DNA of 64,000 bases. Source: Sphingomicrobium marinum (GTDB lineage Bacteria; Pseudomonadota; Alphaproteobacteria; Sphingomonadales; Sphingomonadaceae). The DNA lies in contig NZ_JANPVQ010000001.1 in NCBI RefSeq assembly GCF_026157105.1, positions 1,357,501 through 1,421,500 of the forward strand, given 5' to 3'. Shown piece by piece: positions 1 to 9,706 of the stretch. How positions within the stretch are numbered: the first letter of the stretch is position 1; every line of letters begins with the position of its first letter. A program made the position numbers and the translations under genes. The notes below the pieces were generated by a model. The model saw only the letters and a program-made list of their open reading frames with translations, made no database searches and was not told where the DNA came from.

Positions 1-243
1 GCGCTCATCGGTGCGTTTGCCGTGGGCTTCGGGAAACCGCGCGAAATCAGCAAGAAGGATACGCTCAACCGCTTCTTAAACGGTCTGTGGTTGTTCGTCG
101 TCTGGGTCGGGATCCAGTGGGGCTTTGGTTTCGCGTCGAGCGGCGCAGGGCAGAATATCGCCGTGGCTGCGCATATCGGCGGTTTTGTCGCCGGGCTACT
201 GGCGTGGCGGCCCTTGCTGATCTGGCGTTACCGACGCGCCTGA
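1..243 (+). CDS. Rhomboid family intramembrane serine protease, C-terminal part
   Basis: The reading frame is open from base 1 and ends at a TGA at 241, so only the last 80 residues are seen. They contain two hydrophobic segments; the second carries AAHIGGFVAGLL, the usual rhomboid TM6 pattern with the catalytic histidine followed by small glycine-rich packing residues. The catalytic serine (GxSG) would lie upstream, outside the window. Rhomboids cleave membrane proteins inside the inner membrane. The gene converges on the leftward DUF4170 gene five bases away. The assignment rests on the His motif and membrane pattern only. Confidence 0.8.
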   Translation, partial: ALIGAFAVGFGKPREISKKDTLNRFLNGLWLFVVWVGIQWGFGFASSGAGQNIAVAAHIGGFVAGLLAWRPLLIWRYRRA

Positions 244-247
244 TGGC

Positions 248-481
248 TTAGCCATCGGTGGGGTCGGGGTCGACGTCGGGCTCGAGCAGTCGGTGCAGGT
301 GCACGACTACATATTTCATTTCGGCATCGTCGACCGTGCGCTGCGCCGCGCCGCGCCAGGCTTCTTCAGCAGAAGCATAGCTGTCGAACAGGCCGACGAG
401 ATCGATTGATTCCAGATCGGTGAATTCAAGGCCGCGCGGGTCTTTCACGCGACCGCCAAAAACGAGGTGGAGCTTGCTCAT
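248..481 (-). CDS. DUF4170 domain protein
   Basis: A 77-residue soluble protein starting MSKLHLVFGGRV. It matches the small alphaproteobacterial DUF4170 family in length and in its pattern (GGRVKDPRG near the start, then an aromatic and acidic middle with SYASAEEAW). No catalytic motif is visible and the function is unknown. It lies just downstream of the leftward stress-like membrane operon, separated by 52 bases that hold a 10-bp inverted repeat. It may be co-transcribed with that operon or be translated independently. Confidence 0.75.
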   Translation of the reverse strand: MSKLHLVFGGRVKDPRGLEFTDLESIDLVGLFDSYASAEEAWRGAAQRTVDDAEMKYVVVHLHRLLEPDVDPDPTDG

Positions 482-482
482 A

Positions 483-523
483 CGCGGCTCGCTAGCAGCA
501 TTTTAACGCCGATGCGAGCCGCG
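483..523. repeat. 10-bp perfect inverted repeat between two leftward genes
   Basis: Arms CGCGGCTCGC (483-492) and GCGAGCCGCG (514-523) are perfect complements with a 21-base spacer. The repeat fills the gap between the end of the DUF883-like gene and the ATG of the DUF4170 gene. There is no T-tract, so it is not a classical terminator. In the leftward transcript it would form a hairpin ending next to the DUF4170 start codon. Confidence 0.5.
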
Positions 524-533
524 AAATGCATGC

Positions 534-1031
534 CTATTTCTTCGCCGCGCCCTTGGCTGCGCTACCCGCGGTACGCGCCGCTTCGCCGACGCCTTTAACG
601 ACATTGCGAATGACGTCTTCGGCCGACTTGGCGGTCAGGCCTTTCTCCTCGAGCTTCGAATGGCCGGCCGATTTGGCTGCATCATAGGCGCTGTGGGCAC
701 GATCATTGAGCTTCGCGCCGGTGCTCTTGAGCGCTTCCCGCTCCTTTTCCGAACGCGGGATCAGGAGGCCGGCCACGAGGCCGACAATCATGCCGCCGGC
801 AAGAGCAATCAGGGGCTGTTCCTTGATACCGTCACCGGTGCGCACTTTGGCACGGCGCGCCCGTTCACGGCCTTCATCATAAGCTGCAATCGCGGTTTCG
901 CGCGCGCTTCCGTACGCCTTCTCGGCGCTCTGTTTTGCATTTTCGACGGTCGAACCGGCGCGATCGCGCGCGCTTTTCGCAGTCGCTTTGATTTTTTCAC
1001 TGGCCTCGCGGGCACTGTCCTTGACGGTCAT
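534..1031 (-). CDS. YqjD/ElaB-like (DUF883-type) membrane-anchored helical protein
   Basis: 165 residues. Residues 1-70 are a long Ala/Lys/Glu/Arg-rich helix with coiled-coil character. One glycine-rich membrane segment follows near 76-93 (LIALAGGMIVGLVAGLLIP), then a second charged helical tail ending in Lys/Ala. This is the layout of ElaB/YqjD proteins, inner-membrane anchored proteins made in stress or stationary phase in enterobacteria. It is the last gene of a four-gene leftward operon and its ATG overlaps the stop of the gene before it (ATGA). An EcfG-type promoter lies upstream of the first gene. The family call is by architecture, not close identity. Confidence 0.7.
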   Translation of the reverse strand: MTVKDSAREASEKIKATAKSARDRAGSTVENAKQSAEKAYGSARETAIAAYDEGRERARRAKVRTGDGIKEQPLIALAGGMIVGLVAGLLIPRSEKEREALKSTGAKLNDRAHSAYDAAKSAGHSKLEEKGLTAKSAEDVIRNVVKGVGEAARTAGSAAKGAAKK

Positions 1032-1468
1032 ACTTGCTTCTCCACTTCAGATTTCTTCTGTTTCCTCTTCGGGGCGACGCGCTTGGCGCGCCGCGCCACT
1101 GCCACCGGCGAATTGGGGGCTTCCTTTTCCAACGCATCATCGGCCTTTTCGGCCTCATGGGCGCGTTTGGCGATGCGGCCATACGTCTCGACCGCGGCAC
1201 GCCCGACCGGCTTTCGCGCGAGGAACAGCGTCAGACCGGCTACCAGTCCGCCGACCAGCCATGGCTTGCGCTTGGCGAGATCGACCGCATCTTCGGCCAT
1301 CTGCGCACCCTTTTCCTTGGTCTTCTCCCATGCCTGTTCGGCGAGGAGATCGGGGGCCAGGCGGCGTTGTGCTTCACCGATCGCGTGGCTGACGCTGCGC
1401 ATCAGCTTGGCGCGCTTGGCTTCGACATTATTCTGCGCATCGATGACGCGGGGATCCAGATTGCTCAT
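1028..1468 (-). CDS. Small membrane protein of the YqjDEK-like stress operon
   Basis: 146 residues starting MSNLDPRVIDAQNNVEAKRA. An amphipathic N-terminal helix is followed by one membrane segment around 70-85 (KPWLVGGLVAGLTLFLARKP) and a basic tail rich in Lys/Arg. The start is chosen at 1468 because that ATG overlaps the stop of the upstream holin-like gene in an ATGA; a longer reading to 1600 would be out of step with the operon. Its stop in turn overlaps the start of the DUF883-like gene. It could be the counterpart of YqjK or a DUF3618-like protein, but I cannot decide. Confidence 0.65.
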   Translation of the reverse strand: MSNLDPRVIDAQNNVEAKRAKLMRSVSHAIGEAQRRLAPDLLAEQAWEKTKEKGAQMAEDAVDLAKRKPWLVGGLVAGLTLFLARKPVGRAAVETYGRIAKRAHEAEKADDALEKEAPNSPVAVARRAKRVAPKRKQKKSEVEKQV

Positions 1469-1815
1469 CGCAGCCTCACGATCTTGCCGCGCGCGGTAAG
1501 CGCAAGGATGCCGGCGATCGCAAGAGCGACGCCAGTAGCGACAAGCCCACCCCCCAGCGGACCGATGAGTTCGGCCAGCCAAAGCGCGAGCGTGATGCAA
1601 AACGTCGTGATCGCGGCGACGAAGAAGAGCGCCGCCAACACCAGGAGTACCAGCGGCGCACGGTAAGGCGTAGCTTCGCTGATGGCCTTGGCCTTGATCA
1701 ACGCGACTTCGGCCTCGGCCAGGTCACGCGCATCACCGACGATCCTGCCCAGCAGGTCCTCGATTGGTGCATCTTTGCCCGAATGCGCGGGCTTAGGTTC
1801 CCCCTTTTCTTCCAT
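1465..1815 (-). CDS. Phage holin superfamily III-like membrane protein (YqjE type)
   Basis: 116 residues. The N-terminal 45 residues are soluble and acidic (EDLLGRIVGDARDLAEAEVA). Two adjacent transmembrane helices follow at about 53-78 and 84-108. This is the form of YqjE / Actinobacterial Holin-X proteins, which despite the name sit in chromosomal stress operons rather than prophages. The start overlaps the previous stop as TAATG, so it is translationally coupled. Together with the two DUF883-like neighbours it forms a YqjDEK-like cluster. Confidence 0.75.
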   Translation of the reverse strand: MEEKGEPKPAHSGKDAPIEDLLGRIVGDARDLAEAEVALIKAKAISEATPYRAPLVLLVLAALFFVAAITTFCITLALWLAELIGPLGGGLVATGVALAIAGILALTARGKIVRLR

Positions 1816-2303
1816 TAGAGGCGGTCGGTTTCCGCATCGAGGCCCGACTGGATAAGCCGCGCGACGGCAAAGCCGATGATCGCGGCGCCCGCGAGCGCGA
1901 TGCCCGGGCTCTTGCGAACGAAGTTGCGCGTGTCCTCGATCAGCTCGTCGGGGTCCTTGGCGGCAAGGCTCTGCGCTGTTTCATCGAGATAGCTGGCGGC
2001 CTTGCGGGCATAATCGCCATATTCCTTGCCCAGATTGTCATCGAGGCCTGTCGCGGTATCGCCGACCAGCTTGGCAACATTGCTGACGGTATCGCTGCCG
2101 CGTTCGAGACCCTGGCTCACGAGACCGCGAGCCTGGCCGGCAGCTTCGTGCGCAGCCTTGTCCTTGGTTTCCTTCACCTTGGCGACGACCTTGTCCTTGG
2201 TGGTCTCGCGTTCGGCGACCAGCGTATCGGTGTGATCGGTCTCCATCGCGCCGTCGATAATCTGGTCGGTGCGCTCGGGCAGGTTCTTTTCATTATTGGC
2301 CAT
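1815..2303 (-). CDS. DUF883-like stress protein, first gene of the operon
   Basis: 162 residues starting MANNEKNLPERTDQIIDGAM. The first 120 residues are a highly charged, Ala-rich helix resembling LEA/CsbD-like stress proteins. A single membrane segment lies at about 134-155 (SPGIALAGAAIIGFAVARLI) near the C terminus. The start at 2303 has a GGAGAG ribosome site a few bases upstream; the frame is open to 2453 but that would overlap the enolase start and the promoter. It heads the operon driven by the EcfG-type promoter at 2337-2361. It resembles proteins called nutrient-deprivation-induced in related bacteria; function inferred. Confidence 0.72.
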   Translation of the reverse strand: MANNEKNLPERTDQIIDGAMETDHTDTLVAERETTKDKVVAKVKETKDKAAHEAAGQARGLVSQGLERGSDTVSNVAKLVGDTATGLDDNLGKEYGDYARKAASYLDETAQSLAAKDPDELIEDTRNFVRKSPGIALAGAAIIGFAVARLIQSGLDAETDRL

Positions 2304-2336
2304 GTTCTCGCTCTCCACAAAAATGCTTTCCCTACC

Positions 2337-2361
2337 AACGCGAGATGGGGTGCGACGTTCC
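2337..2361 (-). promoter_or_regulatory. EcfG-type general stress response promoter
   Basis: On the minus strand GGAAC (2361-2357) is followed after exactly 16 bases by CGTT (2340-2337). This matches the consensus of alphaproteobacterial EcfG/SigT promoters (GGAAC-N16/17-CGTT). The -10 element lies 33 bases before the ATG at 2303, leaving a short leader. The downstream genes look like stress membrane proteins, which fits. Confidence 0.75.
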
Positions 2362-2365
2362 GTGA

Positions 2366-3730
<1,365 letters not shown>

Positions 3731-3782
3731 CTTTAACGTGAATTTACTTGCATCGTGCAGGTGCTTGTGATTCAAAGAAACT

Positions 3783-4094
3783 ATGAGCGTTGGGGCCAAA
3801 TCGAAATCATTGTTGAAGCGGGCATTGATTCCCGCGCTTGCGCTGATCGTCATCGGTAATTTCGCTGGCTACGCGATCGCTGGCGATAATGGCCTGCTCG
3901 CCTGGGGCGGCTATCACCGTGATGCCGAAGAACGCCAAGCCGAGCTCGATGCCCTCAAGGCGGAAAAGTCACGCCTCGAGCATCGCTCCGCGCTGCTCGA
4001 TCCCAAGGCCGCCGATCCCGATATGGCGGAAGAACTGGTGCGCAAGGACCTCGGTCTCGTCCGCGATGACGAAATCATCATCCCGCTCGATTGA
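3783..4094 (+). CDS. FtsB/DivIC-family septum formation protein
   Basis: 103 residues. A short basic N terminus is followed by one membrane helix at about 13-33, then a coiled coil at roughly 45-75 (DAEERQAELDALKAEKSRLE). The C-terminal part (ADPDMAEELVRKDLGLVRDDE) is the usual FtsB/DivIC ending. In the divisome FtsB forms a complex with FtsL and FtsQ in the inner membrane. Its position directly after eno supports the assignment. Confidence 0.88.
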   Translation: MSVGAKSKSLLKRALIPALALIVIGNFAGYAIAGDNGLLAWGGYHRDAEERQAELDALKAEKSRLEHRSALLDPKAADPDMAEELVRKDLGLVRDDEIIIPLD

Positions 4095-4127
4095 TCTTTT
4101 CGCATAGCTATTCACTGATGCAGGCAA

Positions 4128-4156
4128 TTGCATTTGCCGTAGCGTCACCCTTATAG
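4128..4156 (+). promoter_or_regulatory. Possible housekeeping promoter of pdhAB
   Basis: TTGCAT (4128-4133) and TTATAG (4151-4156) are separated by 17 bases. The pair sits in the only non-coding stretch before pdhA, with an AGGAGAG ribosome site and the ATG about 25 bases further on. Matches to the sigma-70 consensus are partial. Confidence 0.4.
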
Positions 4157-4180
4157 AGCGCTCCGACAACAGGAGAGATT

Positions 4181-5248
4181 ATGGCCCGCAAGCCTGCGAA
4201 AAAGGCGCCTGCCAAGAAAGGCGCTGACAAATCACCGGCACTTTCGAACGTGCCGACGCCCCCCGAACCCAAGCGATACAAGGCCAGTCAGGAAGAGCTG
4301 CTGGAATTGTACAAGCAGATGCTGCTTATCCGCCGCTTCGAGGAACGGGCAGGCCAGCTTTACGGCCTCGGCCTGATCGGCGGCTTTTGCCATCTCTATA
4401 TCGGGCAGGAAGCGGTTGCGGTGGGCTTGCAATCGGCGATGGAAGTCGGCAAGGACAGCGTCATCACCGGCTACCGCGATCATGGCCACATGCTCGCCTA
4501 CGGTATCGATCCCAACGTCATCATGGCCGAGCTGACGGGCCGCGAAGCGGGCATTTCGCGCGGCAAGGGCGGCTCGATGCACATGTTCTCGGTGGAGCAT
4601 GGGTTTTACGGCGGGCACGGTATCGTCGGTGCGCAGGTCGCGCTCGGCACCGGGCTCGCTTTCAAGCATAAATATGCCGAAGATGGCGGCGTGAACCTGG
4701 CCTATTTCGGCGATGGCGCGGCCAATCAGGGGCAGGTCTATGAAAGCTTCAACATGGCGGAATTGTGGGATTTGCCCATCATCTACGCCATCGAGAACAA
4801 TCATTACGCCATGGGCACCAGCGTCAAGCGTTCGGCCTCCGAACCTGATTTCTACAAGCGCGGTCTGAGCTTCCAGATCCCCGGCATCCAGGTCGACGGC
4901 ATGGATGTCCTGGCGGTACGCGGTGCAGCCGAAGTGGCGCTCGAATGGACCCGTTCGGGCAAGGGCCCGATCATCCTCGAATTGCTTACGTATCGCTATC
5001 GCGGCCATTCGATGTCCGATCCGGCCAAGTATCGCACGCGCGACGAGGTCGACAGCTATCGCGGCCCCAAGGATCCGATCGAGCAGGCCAAGGCCGAACT
5101 CATCAAGATGGGCGCGAGCGAGGATGATCTCAAAGAGATAGACAAGGAGATCAAGGAGCGGATCAAGAAAGCCGCTGCTTTCGCTGAGGAAACGCCTGAG
5201 CCAGAGGGGCACGAACTCTACACTGACGTGCTGGTGGAGACCTATTGA
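4181..5248 (+). CDS. pdhA: Pyruvate dehydrogenase E1 component, alpha subunit
   Basis: 355 residues. The first 30 residues are a Lys/Ala/Pro-rich extension. The thiamine diphosphate fold follows, with [12 protein letters not shown] and, about 30 residues on, NNHYAMGTS, the two halves of the ThDP-binding motif. [11 protein letters not shown] is the conserved loop that closes the active site. With PdhB it decarboxylates pyruvate and transfers the acetyl group to lipoyl-E2 in the cytoplasmic pyruvate dehydrogenase complex. An AGGAGAG ribosome site precedes the ATG. Its TGA overlaps the pdhB ATG by one base. Confidence 0.97.
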   Translation: MARKPAKKAPAKKGADKSPALSNVPTPPEPKRYKASQEELLELYKQMLLIRRFEERAGQLYGLGLIGGFCHLYIGQEAVAVGLQSAMEVGKDSVITGYRDHGHMLAYGIDPNVIMAELTGREAGISRGKGGSMHMFSVEHGFYGGHGIVGAQVALGTGLAFKHKYAEDGGVNLAYFGDGAANQGQVYESFNMAELWDLPIIYAIENNHYAMGTSVKRSASEPDFYKRGLSFQIPGIQVDGMDVLAVRGAAEVALEWTRSGKGPIILELLTYRYRGHSMSDPAKYRTRDEVDSYRGPKDPIEQAKAELIKMGASEDDLKEIDKEIKERIKKAAAFAEETPEPEGHELYTDVLVETY

Positions 5249-6633
5249 TGGCGATGGAACTCAAAATGCCGGCACTGTCGCCCACGATGGAAGAAGGCAC
5301 GCTGGCCAAGTGGCTGGTCAAGGAAGGCGACGAGATCGCGGCGGGCGACATCATCGCCGAGATCGAGACCGACAAGGCCACCATGGAATTTGAAGCCGTC
5401 GACGAGGGCGTACTGCTCAAAATCCTGGTCGATGAAGGCACCGATAACGTCGCGGTCGGCACCGCCATCGGCGTGATCGGTGAAGAAGGCGAAGATGCGG
5501 GCGAGGTTGCTTCCGCGCCTGCCGCCAGCGAACCCGTCGATGACGTGCCGGGGGAGGGAAAGGACGTGGGCCGCGACGATGCGCCGATCGCTGCTGCCAG
5601 CGATGCGCCCAAGGTCATGCACGCCGACCCCGATCTGCCCGAAGGCACCGAGATGAAATCGACCACCGTGCGCGAAGCGCTGCGCGATGCCATGGCCGAA
5701 GAAATGCGCCGCGACGAGCGCGTGTTTGTCATGGGCGAGGAAGTTGCCGAATATAACGGTGCTTACAAGGTGACGCAGGGGCTGCTCGACGAGTTCGGGC
5801 CCAAGCGCGTCGTCGACACGCCGATCACCGAATATGGATTTGCCGGCCTCGGATCGGGCGCGGCGATGGGCGGGCTTCGCCCCATCATCGAGTTCATGAC
5901 CTTTAACTTTGCCATGCAGGCGATCGATCACATCATCAACTCGGCGGCCAAGACCAATTACATGTCGGGCGGGCAGATGCGCTGCCCCATCGTGTTCCGC
6001 GGGCCCAACGGTGCGGCAAGCCGCGTCGCCGCGCAGCACAGCCAGAATTACGGCCCCTGGTACGCCAGCGTGCCCGGACTGGTTGTCATCTCGCCCTACG
6101 ATGCCGCCGACGGCAAGGGCCTGCTCAAGGCCGCGATCCGCAGCGAGGACCCGGTCGTCTTCCTCGAAAACGAGCTGCTGTACGGCCAGAGCTTCGACGT
6201 GCCTGACACGGACGATTTCGTGCTACCCATCGGTAAGGCGCGCATCATGCGCGAAGGCAGCGATGTCACCATCGTCAGCTATTCGATCGGTGTCGGCGTG
6301 GCGCTCGATGCCGCGAACAAGCTTGCCGAAGAAGGCATCGACGCCGAGGTCATCGATCTTCGCACGCTGCGCCCGCTCGATACCGGCACGGTGCTCGCCA
6401 GCCTCGCCAAAACCAATCGCATGGTGTGCGTCGAGGAAGGGTGGCCCGGCTGCTCGATCAGTTCGGAGCTGGCGGCGGTCGCCATGGAGCAGGGCTTCGA
6501 CGATCTCGACGCCCCGGTGCTGCGCGTCGCCAACGAGGACGTGCCGCTACCTTATGCCGCCAACCTCGAGAAGATGGCATTGATCGATGCCGACAAGGTG
6601 ATCGCAGCGGTCAAGAAGGTCACCTATCGCTGA
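5248..6633 (+). CDS. pdhB: Pyruvate dehydrogenase E1 beta subunit with N-terminal lipoyl domain
   Basis: 461 residues. Residues 1-80 are a biotinyl/lipoyl domain ([20 protein letters not shown]) with the lipoylated lysine in [12 protein letters not shown]. An acidic, Ala/Pro-rich linker to about 130 leads to the transketolase-like E1-beta domain ([37 protein letters not shown]). A lipoyl domain on E1-beta is an established alphaproteobacterial feature. The ATG at 5248 overlaps the pdhA stop; the preceding in-frame TTG is less likely. E2 and E3 genes are not next to it in this window. Confidence 0.97.
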   Translation: MAMELKMPALSPTMEEGTLAKWLVKEGDEIAAGDIIAEIETDKATMEFEAVDEGVLLKILVDEGTDNVAVGTAIGVIGEEGEDAGEVASAPAASEPVDDVPGEGKDVGRDDAPIAAASDAPKVMHADPDLPEGTEMKSTTVREALRDAMAEEMRRDERVFVMGEEVAEYNGAYKVTQGLLDEFGPKRVVDTPITEYGFAGLGSGAAMGGLRPIIEFMTFNFAMQAIDHIINSAAKTNYMSGGQMRCPIVFRGPNGAASRVAAQHSQNYGPWYASVPGLVVISPYDAADGKGLLKAAIRSEDPVVFLENELLYGQSFDVPDTDDFVLPIGKARIMREGSDVTIVSYSIGVGVALDAANKLAEEGIDAEVIDLRTLRPLDTGTVLASLAKTNRMVCVEEGWPGCSISSELAAVAMEQGFDDLDAPVLRVANEDVPLPYAANLEKMALIDADKVIAAVKKVTYR

Positions 6634-6640
6634 GGGGGCG

Positions 6641-7267
6641 CTGACGCCCGACCGGGCGCTGGCGCTCACCCATTTCCCGCAAGCCTTGCGCGCGGCCGTC
6701 GAGGCGGTGCTGCGCATCGATGCCACCTTCGCCGAAATCGTGGCCGGCACCAGCGAACCGCAGGTCGGCCTCATCCGGCTCGCCTGGTGGCGCGAGGCAC
6801 TTGAACGGCTCGATCATAGCGATCCACCCGCTGAACCGCGCTTGTCGGCAATCAGCAAGCAGTGCCTCGTCCGCGGCATTTCCGGCGCCATGATCGCAGA
6901 GATTGAAGACGGCTATGTCGGCTTGCTCGAGACGCCTGCCGATTGGCACCGCGTAGGGAAGGGCGGCAGCGCTCTTTTTCGCGTGATCGCCGCGTTGCTC
7001 GGGGAGCAGGACGACAAGCTGGACGCCGCCGGCGCGCTCACCATGCTTGCGCGCACGCGCAACCTCGCGCCCGAAGACGCCAAGCCAATTGCGCTAGAGC
7101 AGCTGGCGACGTTGCGCGGTCACCGCTTCGCCAAGCCATTGCGCCCCTTGACCAATCTGGCGCGCCTCGCGGCTCGCGATTTCCTGCGCGCCGAATCCGA
7201 ACCCGAAGCCACGCCCGGCCGCGCATTTTCCCTCCTTAGCCATCGCCTTTCTGGGAAGGTGACTTGA
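6641..7267 (+). CDS. Degenerate squalene/phytoene synthase-family protein
   Basis: About 208 residues if read from the CTG at 6641, or 193 from the TTG at 6686. The family resemblance begins upstream of the TTG (TPDRALALTHFPQALR), which argues for the longer reading. EPQVGLIRLAWWREAL and the ARTRNLAPED region match the squalene/phytoene synthase fold, but the protein is short (family near 280) and I cannot find the two DxxxD prenyl-diphosphate motifs. It may be closer to the NDUFAF6-like non-catalytic branch linked to respiratory complex I assembly. It starts 7 bases after pdhB, so it is probably in the same operon. Confidence 0.65.
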   Translation: MTPDRALALTHFPQALRAAVEAVLRIDATFAEIVAGTSEPQVGLIRLAWWREALERLDHSDPPAEPRLSAISKQCLVRGISGAMIAEIEDGYVGLLETPADWHRVGKGGSALFRVIAALLGEQDDKLDAAGALTMLARTRNLAPEDAKPIALEQLATLRGHRFAKPLRPLTNLARLAARDFLRAESEPEATPGRAFSLLSHRLSGKVT

Positions 7268-7321
7268 GGACGACAGCGCGCTATTAGGTCCAAGCCGGAT
7301 CGATTATTAGGGGAGCCAGTT

Positions 7322-7783
7322 ATGGCCCGGATCGCTGCCGGTATTGCCGCCATATTGTTCATCGCCGCGGGCATATTCATGCTGACCCGCTCGAATGCTG
7401 CTGCCGACGAACCGCGTCTGGAGGACACCCCGCCGCCCGAACTGGTGCAGACCGCCGATGCGCCGCGCGAACTGCCCGTCATCCCCGAACTGGGCGAGCC
7501 GCCCAAAGCGGACCCGCTGACCAAGGAAGAGAAACGCTTCAACCGGGTTGATCGCGATCGCAACGATCTCATTTCGCTGGCCGAAATCGTCCAACCCCGG
7601 CGTAGCCGCTTCGCCAAGCTCGATCTTGATGGTGACGGAGTCCTGCGCTTCGAGGAATGGGCGATCACCACCATCGACAAGTTCGAAGGCGCGGATGCGG
7701 ACGGGAATGGGCAGCTGACCCGCGCCGAATATGCCACGACCGCTCCAAAGCCGCGCAAACCCAAGCCCAAATGTAGCTGTTAG
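7322..7783 (+). CDS. Exported EF-hand calcium-binding protein
   Basis: 153 residues. A membrane or signal segment lies at about 4-20 ([18 protein letters not shown]). A Pro/Glu-rich spacer follows, then three EF-hand-like loops: [12 protein letters not shown] near 77, [12 protein letters not shown] near 100 and [12 protein letters not shown] near 122. The last two have canonical Asp/Gly/Glu positions; the first is weaker. The tail is Lys/Pro-rich and ends in CSC. A GGGGAG ribosome site precedes the ATG. It is probably periplasmic or membrane-anchored and binds calcium; the role is unknown. It converges with trmFO, overlapping it by four bases. Confidence 0.8.
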   Translation: MARIAAGIAAILFIAAGIFMLTRSNAAADEPRLEDTPPPELVQTADAPRELPVIPELGEPPKADPLTKEEKRFNRVDRDRNDLISLAEIVQPRRSRFAKLDLDGDGVLRFEEWAITTIDKFEGADADGNGQLTRAEYATTAPKPRKPKPKCSC

Positions 7784-9129
7784 GCCGGCTCCAGCGCCTT
7801 TATCGACACGCCCTGCCGCTCGCTCCAGTTGAAGAAAGCGGCGCGTGCACGCTCGGTATATTTGAGGCGGCGATTGGCCTTCTTCATCTTGCCTTCGATC
7901 GGCGGCATCAGTCCGAAATTGATATTCATGGGCTGATAGGTGTCTGCCTCTGCCCCGCCGGTAATGTGACCCAGAAGGGCACCGAAGGCAGTTTCTACCG
8001 GCGGTGCCACGAAGGTCTCGCCCTTCGCTTCGGCCGCGGCAAAGCGCGCTGTCATCAAGCCGACGGCCGCGCTTTCCAGGTAGCCTTCGCACCCGGTGAT
8101 CTGCCCGGCAAAACGAATATGCGGCATCGATTTCAATCGCAGCTCGTTATCGAGCAATTCGGGCGAGCGAATGAAGCTGTTGCGGTGAATGCCGCCAAGC
8201 CTTGCGAACTCGGCTTTTTCCAGCCCCGGGATCATTCGGAAAATCTCGGTCTGCGCGCCATATTTAAGCTTGGTCTGGAAACCGACCATGTTCCACAACG
8301 TGCCGAGCGCATTGTCCTGCCGTAGCTGCACCACGGCATAAGGCCAGCGCCCGGTGCGTGGATCGTCGAGCCCGACCGGCTTCATCGGTCCATGGCGCAG
8401 CGTATCGACCCCGCGCTCCGCCATGACTTCGATCGGCATGCAGCCTTCGAAGTAGGGCGTATCCTTTTCCCACTCCTTGAATTCGGTTTTCTCGCCCTCG
8501 TTCAGCGCCTGGATAAAGGCTTCGTACTGCGCCTTGTCCATTGGGCAATTGATATAGTCCTTGCCGTCGCCCTTGTCCCAGCGCGACTGGAACCAGGCCA
8601 CGTCGAAGTCGATCGAATCCTTGTGCACGATCGGCGCAATCGCATCGAAAAAGGCGAGCGCGTGCTTGCCCGTCGCTGCCGCGATGCTGTCGGCAAGCGC
8701 GGTTCCGGTCAGGGGACCCGTCGCGACAATCGTCATCCCGCTTTCGGGCAGCGCGTCGATCCGTTCGCGCACCACCTCGATATTGGGATGGCTGGCCACG
8801 GCATCGGTGACGCTTTGCGCGAACAGTTCGCGATCCACGGCGAGCGCGCTTCCTGCCGGTACGCGATGTTGATCGGCGCAGCGCATGATCAGCGAGCCCA
8901 AGCGCCGCATTTCCTGGTGCAGCAGCCCCACCGCATTGCTGTTCGCATCGTCGGAGCGGAAGGAGTTCGAACATACCATTTCGGCAAGCCGGTCGCTGTC
9001 GTGCGCCGGCGTCGTGTCCCCGCCGCCGCGCATCTCGCTCAGCCTGACTGTCAGCCCCGCCTCCGCAAGTTGCCACGCCGCTTCCGACCCGGCGAGTCCG
9101 CCGCCGATGATATGTACGTCATGTGTCAT
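7780..9129 (-). CDS. trmFO: Folate/FAD-dependent tRNA m5U54 methyltransferase
   Basis: 449 residues. TrmFO makes 5-methyluridine at position 54 of the tRNA T-loop, using methylenetetrahydrofolate and FADH2. The N terminus has the dinucleotide fold [21 protein letters not shown]. The catalytic cysteines are visible in [12 protein letters not shown] (near 53) and in [15 protein letters not shown] (near 225). Length and order of motifs match the GidA-related TrmFO family. It starts just beyond the terminator of the upstream host-attachment gene, so it is transcribed separately. Confidence 0.96.
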   Translation of the reverse strand: MTHDVHIIGGGLAGSEAAWQLAEAGLTVRLSEMRGGGDTTPAHDSDRLAEMVCSNSFRSDDANSNAVGLLHQEMRRLGSLIMRCADQHRVPAGSALAVDRELFAQSVTDAVASHPNIEVVRERIDALPESGMTIVATGPLTGTALADSIAAATGKHALAFFDAIAPIVHKDSIDFDVAWFQSRWDKGDGKDYINCPMDKAQYEAFIQALNEGEKTEFKEWEKDTPYFEGCMPIEVMAERGVDTLRHGPMKPVGLDDPRTGRWPYAVVQLRQDNALGTLWNMVGFQTKLKYGAQTEIFRMIPGLEKAEFARLGGIHRNSFIRSPELLDNELRLKSMPHIRFAGQITGCEGYLESAAVGLMTARFAAAEAKGETFVAPPVETAFGALLGHITGGAEADTYQPMNINFGLMPPIEGKMKKANRRLKYTERARAAFFNWSERQGVSIKALEPA

Positions 9130-9158
9130 GGCCGCGCATGTAGGCGCATTGCCGGCAT

Positions 9159-9185
9159 AAAAAAAGGCGACCCGTAGGCCGCCTT
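9159..9185 (-). terminator. Rho-independent terminator after the host-attachment gene
   Basis: On the minus strand AAGGCG (from 9185) and CGCCTT (to 9164) pair around a short loop, with further G:C pairs inside, and a run of seven T follows (9165-9159). It lies 12 bases after the stop of the 9197-9670 gene and before the trmFO start. Confidence 0.85.
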
Positions 9186-9196
9186 CTTCGTGAAGA

Positions 9197-9670
9197 TCAG
9201 GTCAGGACTTCGGGCGGTGCCTCTTTCTCGGTCTCGCCCTCGATCAGCTCCTCGATTTCCTTGAGGGGCTGGTTGGTCATTTCCTTGTCGATCTGCAGGA
9301 TCGTACGCTTTTCGGTTTCCTTGTGCAGCTTGGGGCGCAGTTCGCCGAGCGCCTTGGGCGGGGCGATGATGACAAGCTCTTCGAAATCGTTCTGCAGCGC
9401 GCGCTTGTTGACCAGTTCCGCTGCCTCATGAACCCAGCGATCTTCTTCCAGCTGGTGGAAATCGGTTTCCTCGTACGACGAGCGGCCATTCGATCCCGAC
9501 TGGAACATCGAGCCCGGCGCATCCGTCGTCAGTTCGGCATTGGAGGCGTCGTCGCGCCGTTCCTTCTGCTCCACGACCAGCTTCATATACTCGCTGTCGC
9601 CCTCATTCCTGAGGAACAGCATCTTGCGGCCGTCGGTGACGAGAACGAGCGTGTCGTTGGCAATACCCAT
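9197..9670 (-). CDS. Host attachment family protein
   Basis: 157 residues starting [20 protein letters not shown]. It belongs to the family named after a protein required for attachment to host cells, soluble proteins with a core around [12 protein letters not shown] and a Rossmann-like segment [16 protein letters not shown] near 105-120. The ATG at 9670 is preferred over the one at 9676 because AGGAG lies eight bases before it. It has its own EcfG-type promoter (9707-9732) and terminator, so it is a single-gene stress-regulated unit. The biochemical function is not established. Confidence 0.82.
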   Translation of the reverse strand: MGIANDTLVLVTDGRKMLFLRNEGDSEYMKLVVEQKERRDDASNAELTTDAPGSMFQSGSNGRSSYEETDFHQLEEDRWVHEAAELVNKRALQNDFEELVIIAPPKALGELRPKLHKETEKRTILQIDKEMTNQPLKEIEELIEGETEKEAPPEVLT

Positions 9671-9706
9671 GGGCATTTCTCCTGATTTTCAAACATTCAG
9701 GATGTC

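Noticed and set aside
660-1499. Long rightward open frame opposite the stress operon
   Set aside because: It is the antisense shadow of three coupled leftward genes; composition is Arg/Ala/Phe-rich without any family motif.
1465-1815. Prophage because of the holin-like gene
   Set aside because: No other phage gene nearby; the protein fits chromosomal YqjE-type members of the superfamily.
4232-5212. 326-codon leftward open frame inside pdhA
   Set aside because: Shadow of pdhA; His/Asp/Arg-rich translation without motifs.
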